Assembly (NCBI GenBank): GCA_022865965.1
Contig: JALHTS010000226.1
Coordinates: 1 to 7,021, forward strand
Origin: Ignavibacteriaceae bacterium
GTDB taxonomy: Bacteria; Bacteroidota; Ignavibacteria; Ignavibacteriales; Ignavibacteriaceae
Reading direction: 5' to 3'
Length of the DNA stretch: 7,021 bases
Shown here: piece after piece, positions 6,557-7,021 of the stretch
Layout of the letters: every line of letters begins with the position of its first letter
Position numbering within the stretch: position 1 is the stretch's first letter
Made by a program: the position numbers and the translations under genes
Notes under the pieces: model-generated
What the model saw: the letters and a program-made list of their open reading frames with translations, nothing else
Database searches by the model: none
Told to the model about the DNA's origin: nothing

Positions 6557-7021
6557 CTATTGAATCTTCTCATCCCAAATCAAATGATCCAAAGTTTCTC
6601 TGCTTCTGATAATCGAATATTTATTTCCTTCAACCAGAATTTCCGGTGCACGGCGGCGTGCATTGTAGTTTGATGCCATTACCATTCCGTAAGCTCCTGC
6701 AGACATTATCGCTAGCAATTCACCAGATTTTGATTCACTAATTTCCCTTTCTCTTGCAAAATAATCTCCCGTTTCGCAAACTGGTCCGACAATATCCGCA
6801 ACTATGCTATTTCTATCATTAAATTTTTGAACGGGCTGAATATGATGATATGCCTGGTAAATTGAAGGACGAAGCAGATCATTCATTGCAGAATCAACAA
6901 CAACAAATTTCTTGTCACCATTCACTTTATTGTAAAGAACTTCTGTTACAAGAATGCCGCCGTTAGCAGTTAAAAATCTACCGGGTTCGAAAATAATTTC
7001 ACAATTAATTTTTTTGAAAAG
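6557..7021 (-). CDS. lysA: Diaminopimelate decarboxylase, C-terminal part
   Basis: This PLP enzyme converts meso-diaminopimelate to L-lysine, the last step of lysine synthesis. The frame is open to the right edge, so only the last 154 of roughly 400 residues are present. Counting from the edge, FEPGRFLTANGG (11-22) holds the EPGR PLP-phosphate motif. DSAMNDLLRPSIYQAYHHI (from about 41) is the substrate-binding block with its conserved Arg. GPVCETGDYFARER carries the active-site Cys contributed to the partner subunit. GAYGMVMASNYNARRRAPEILV is the C-terminal signature containing the conserved Tyr. The GTG at 6925 is internal and not the start, since clear LysA sequence continues before it. The protein ends normally at 6557. 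The next gene on the same strand, the outer-membrane receptor, lies 418 bases away and is probably a separate transcript. Confidence 0.95.
   Translation of the reverse strand, partial: LFKKINCEIIFEPGRFLTANGGILVTEVLYNKVNGDKKFVVVDSAMNDLLRPSIYQAYHHIQPVQKFNDRNSIVADIVGPVCETGDYFAREREISESKSGELLAIMSAGAYGMVMASNYNARRRAPEILVEGNKYSIIRSRETLDHLIWDEKIQ

Noticed and set aside
6976..6992. GGGTTCGAAA resembling a tRNA T-loop
   Set aside because: It lies in the lysA codons for the EPGRF motif and has no matching acceptor, D or anticodon arms.

Overview
This is an AT-rich window with compact genes, weak ribosome binding sites and an outer-membrane receptor of the carboxypeptidase-regulatory/plug/beta-barrel type typical of Bacteroidota and their relatives. 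Together with the protein style, this suggests a member of the Bacteroidota/Ignavibacteria/Chlorobi group. That placement is an inference, because no rRNA or marker gene is present.

Layout: (1) 2-652, plus strand: the 3' part of a SagB-type nitroreductase-fold oxidoreductase, whose true start lies before the window. (2) 774-1124, minus strand: a small stand-alone STAS protein (anti-sigma factor antagonist type), with a good Shine-Dalgarno and a candidate Bacteroidota-type promoter. (3) 1204-1455, minus strand: a remnant of the C-terminal end of a major-facilitator transporter, apparently a decayed gene. (4) 1649-2797, plus strand: pdxB, erythronate-4-phosphate dehydrogenase of the DXP-dependent vitamin B6 pathway. 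It is followed after 45 bases by (5) 2843-3592, plus strand: a two-CCG-domain iron-sulfur/disulfide-reductase-like protein matching the C-terminal half of glycolate oxidase subunit GlcF but without the N-terminal ferredoxin domain. (6) 3694-6138, minus strand: a TonB-dependent-receptor-like outer-membrane protein with a signal peptide. (7) 6139-6556: a 418-base gap with no gene, holding a perfect hairpin inside a longer inverted repeat. (8) 6557-7021, minus strand: the C-terminal third of lysA, diaminopimelate decarboxylase, running off the right edge.

Most of these genes look like unrelated chromosomal housekeeping functions. The one pair likely to be co-transcribed and perhaps functionally linked is pdxB plus the CCG protein. 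PdxB needs its tightly bound NADH reoxidised, and a redox protein of a hydroxyacid-oxidising family sits directly behind it. That link is a hypothesis only. Two of the genes in the middle of the window (the MFS fragment and the GlcF-like protein) look like 3' ends that have lost their 5' parts, and they flank pdxB on both sides, which hints at past rearrangement there. I see no phage, insertion sequence, CRISPR array, tRNA or rRNA, and no clear new multi-gene system.
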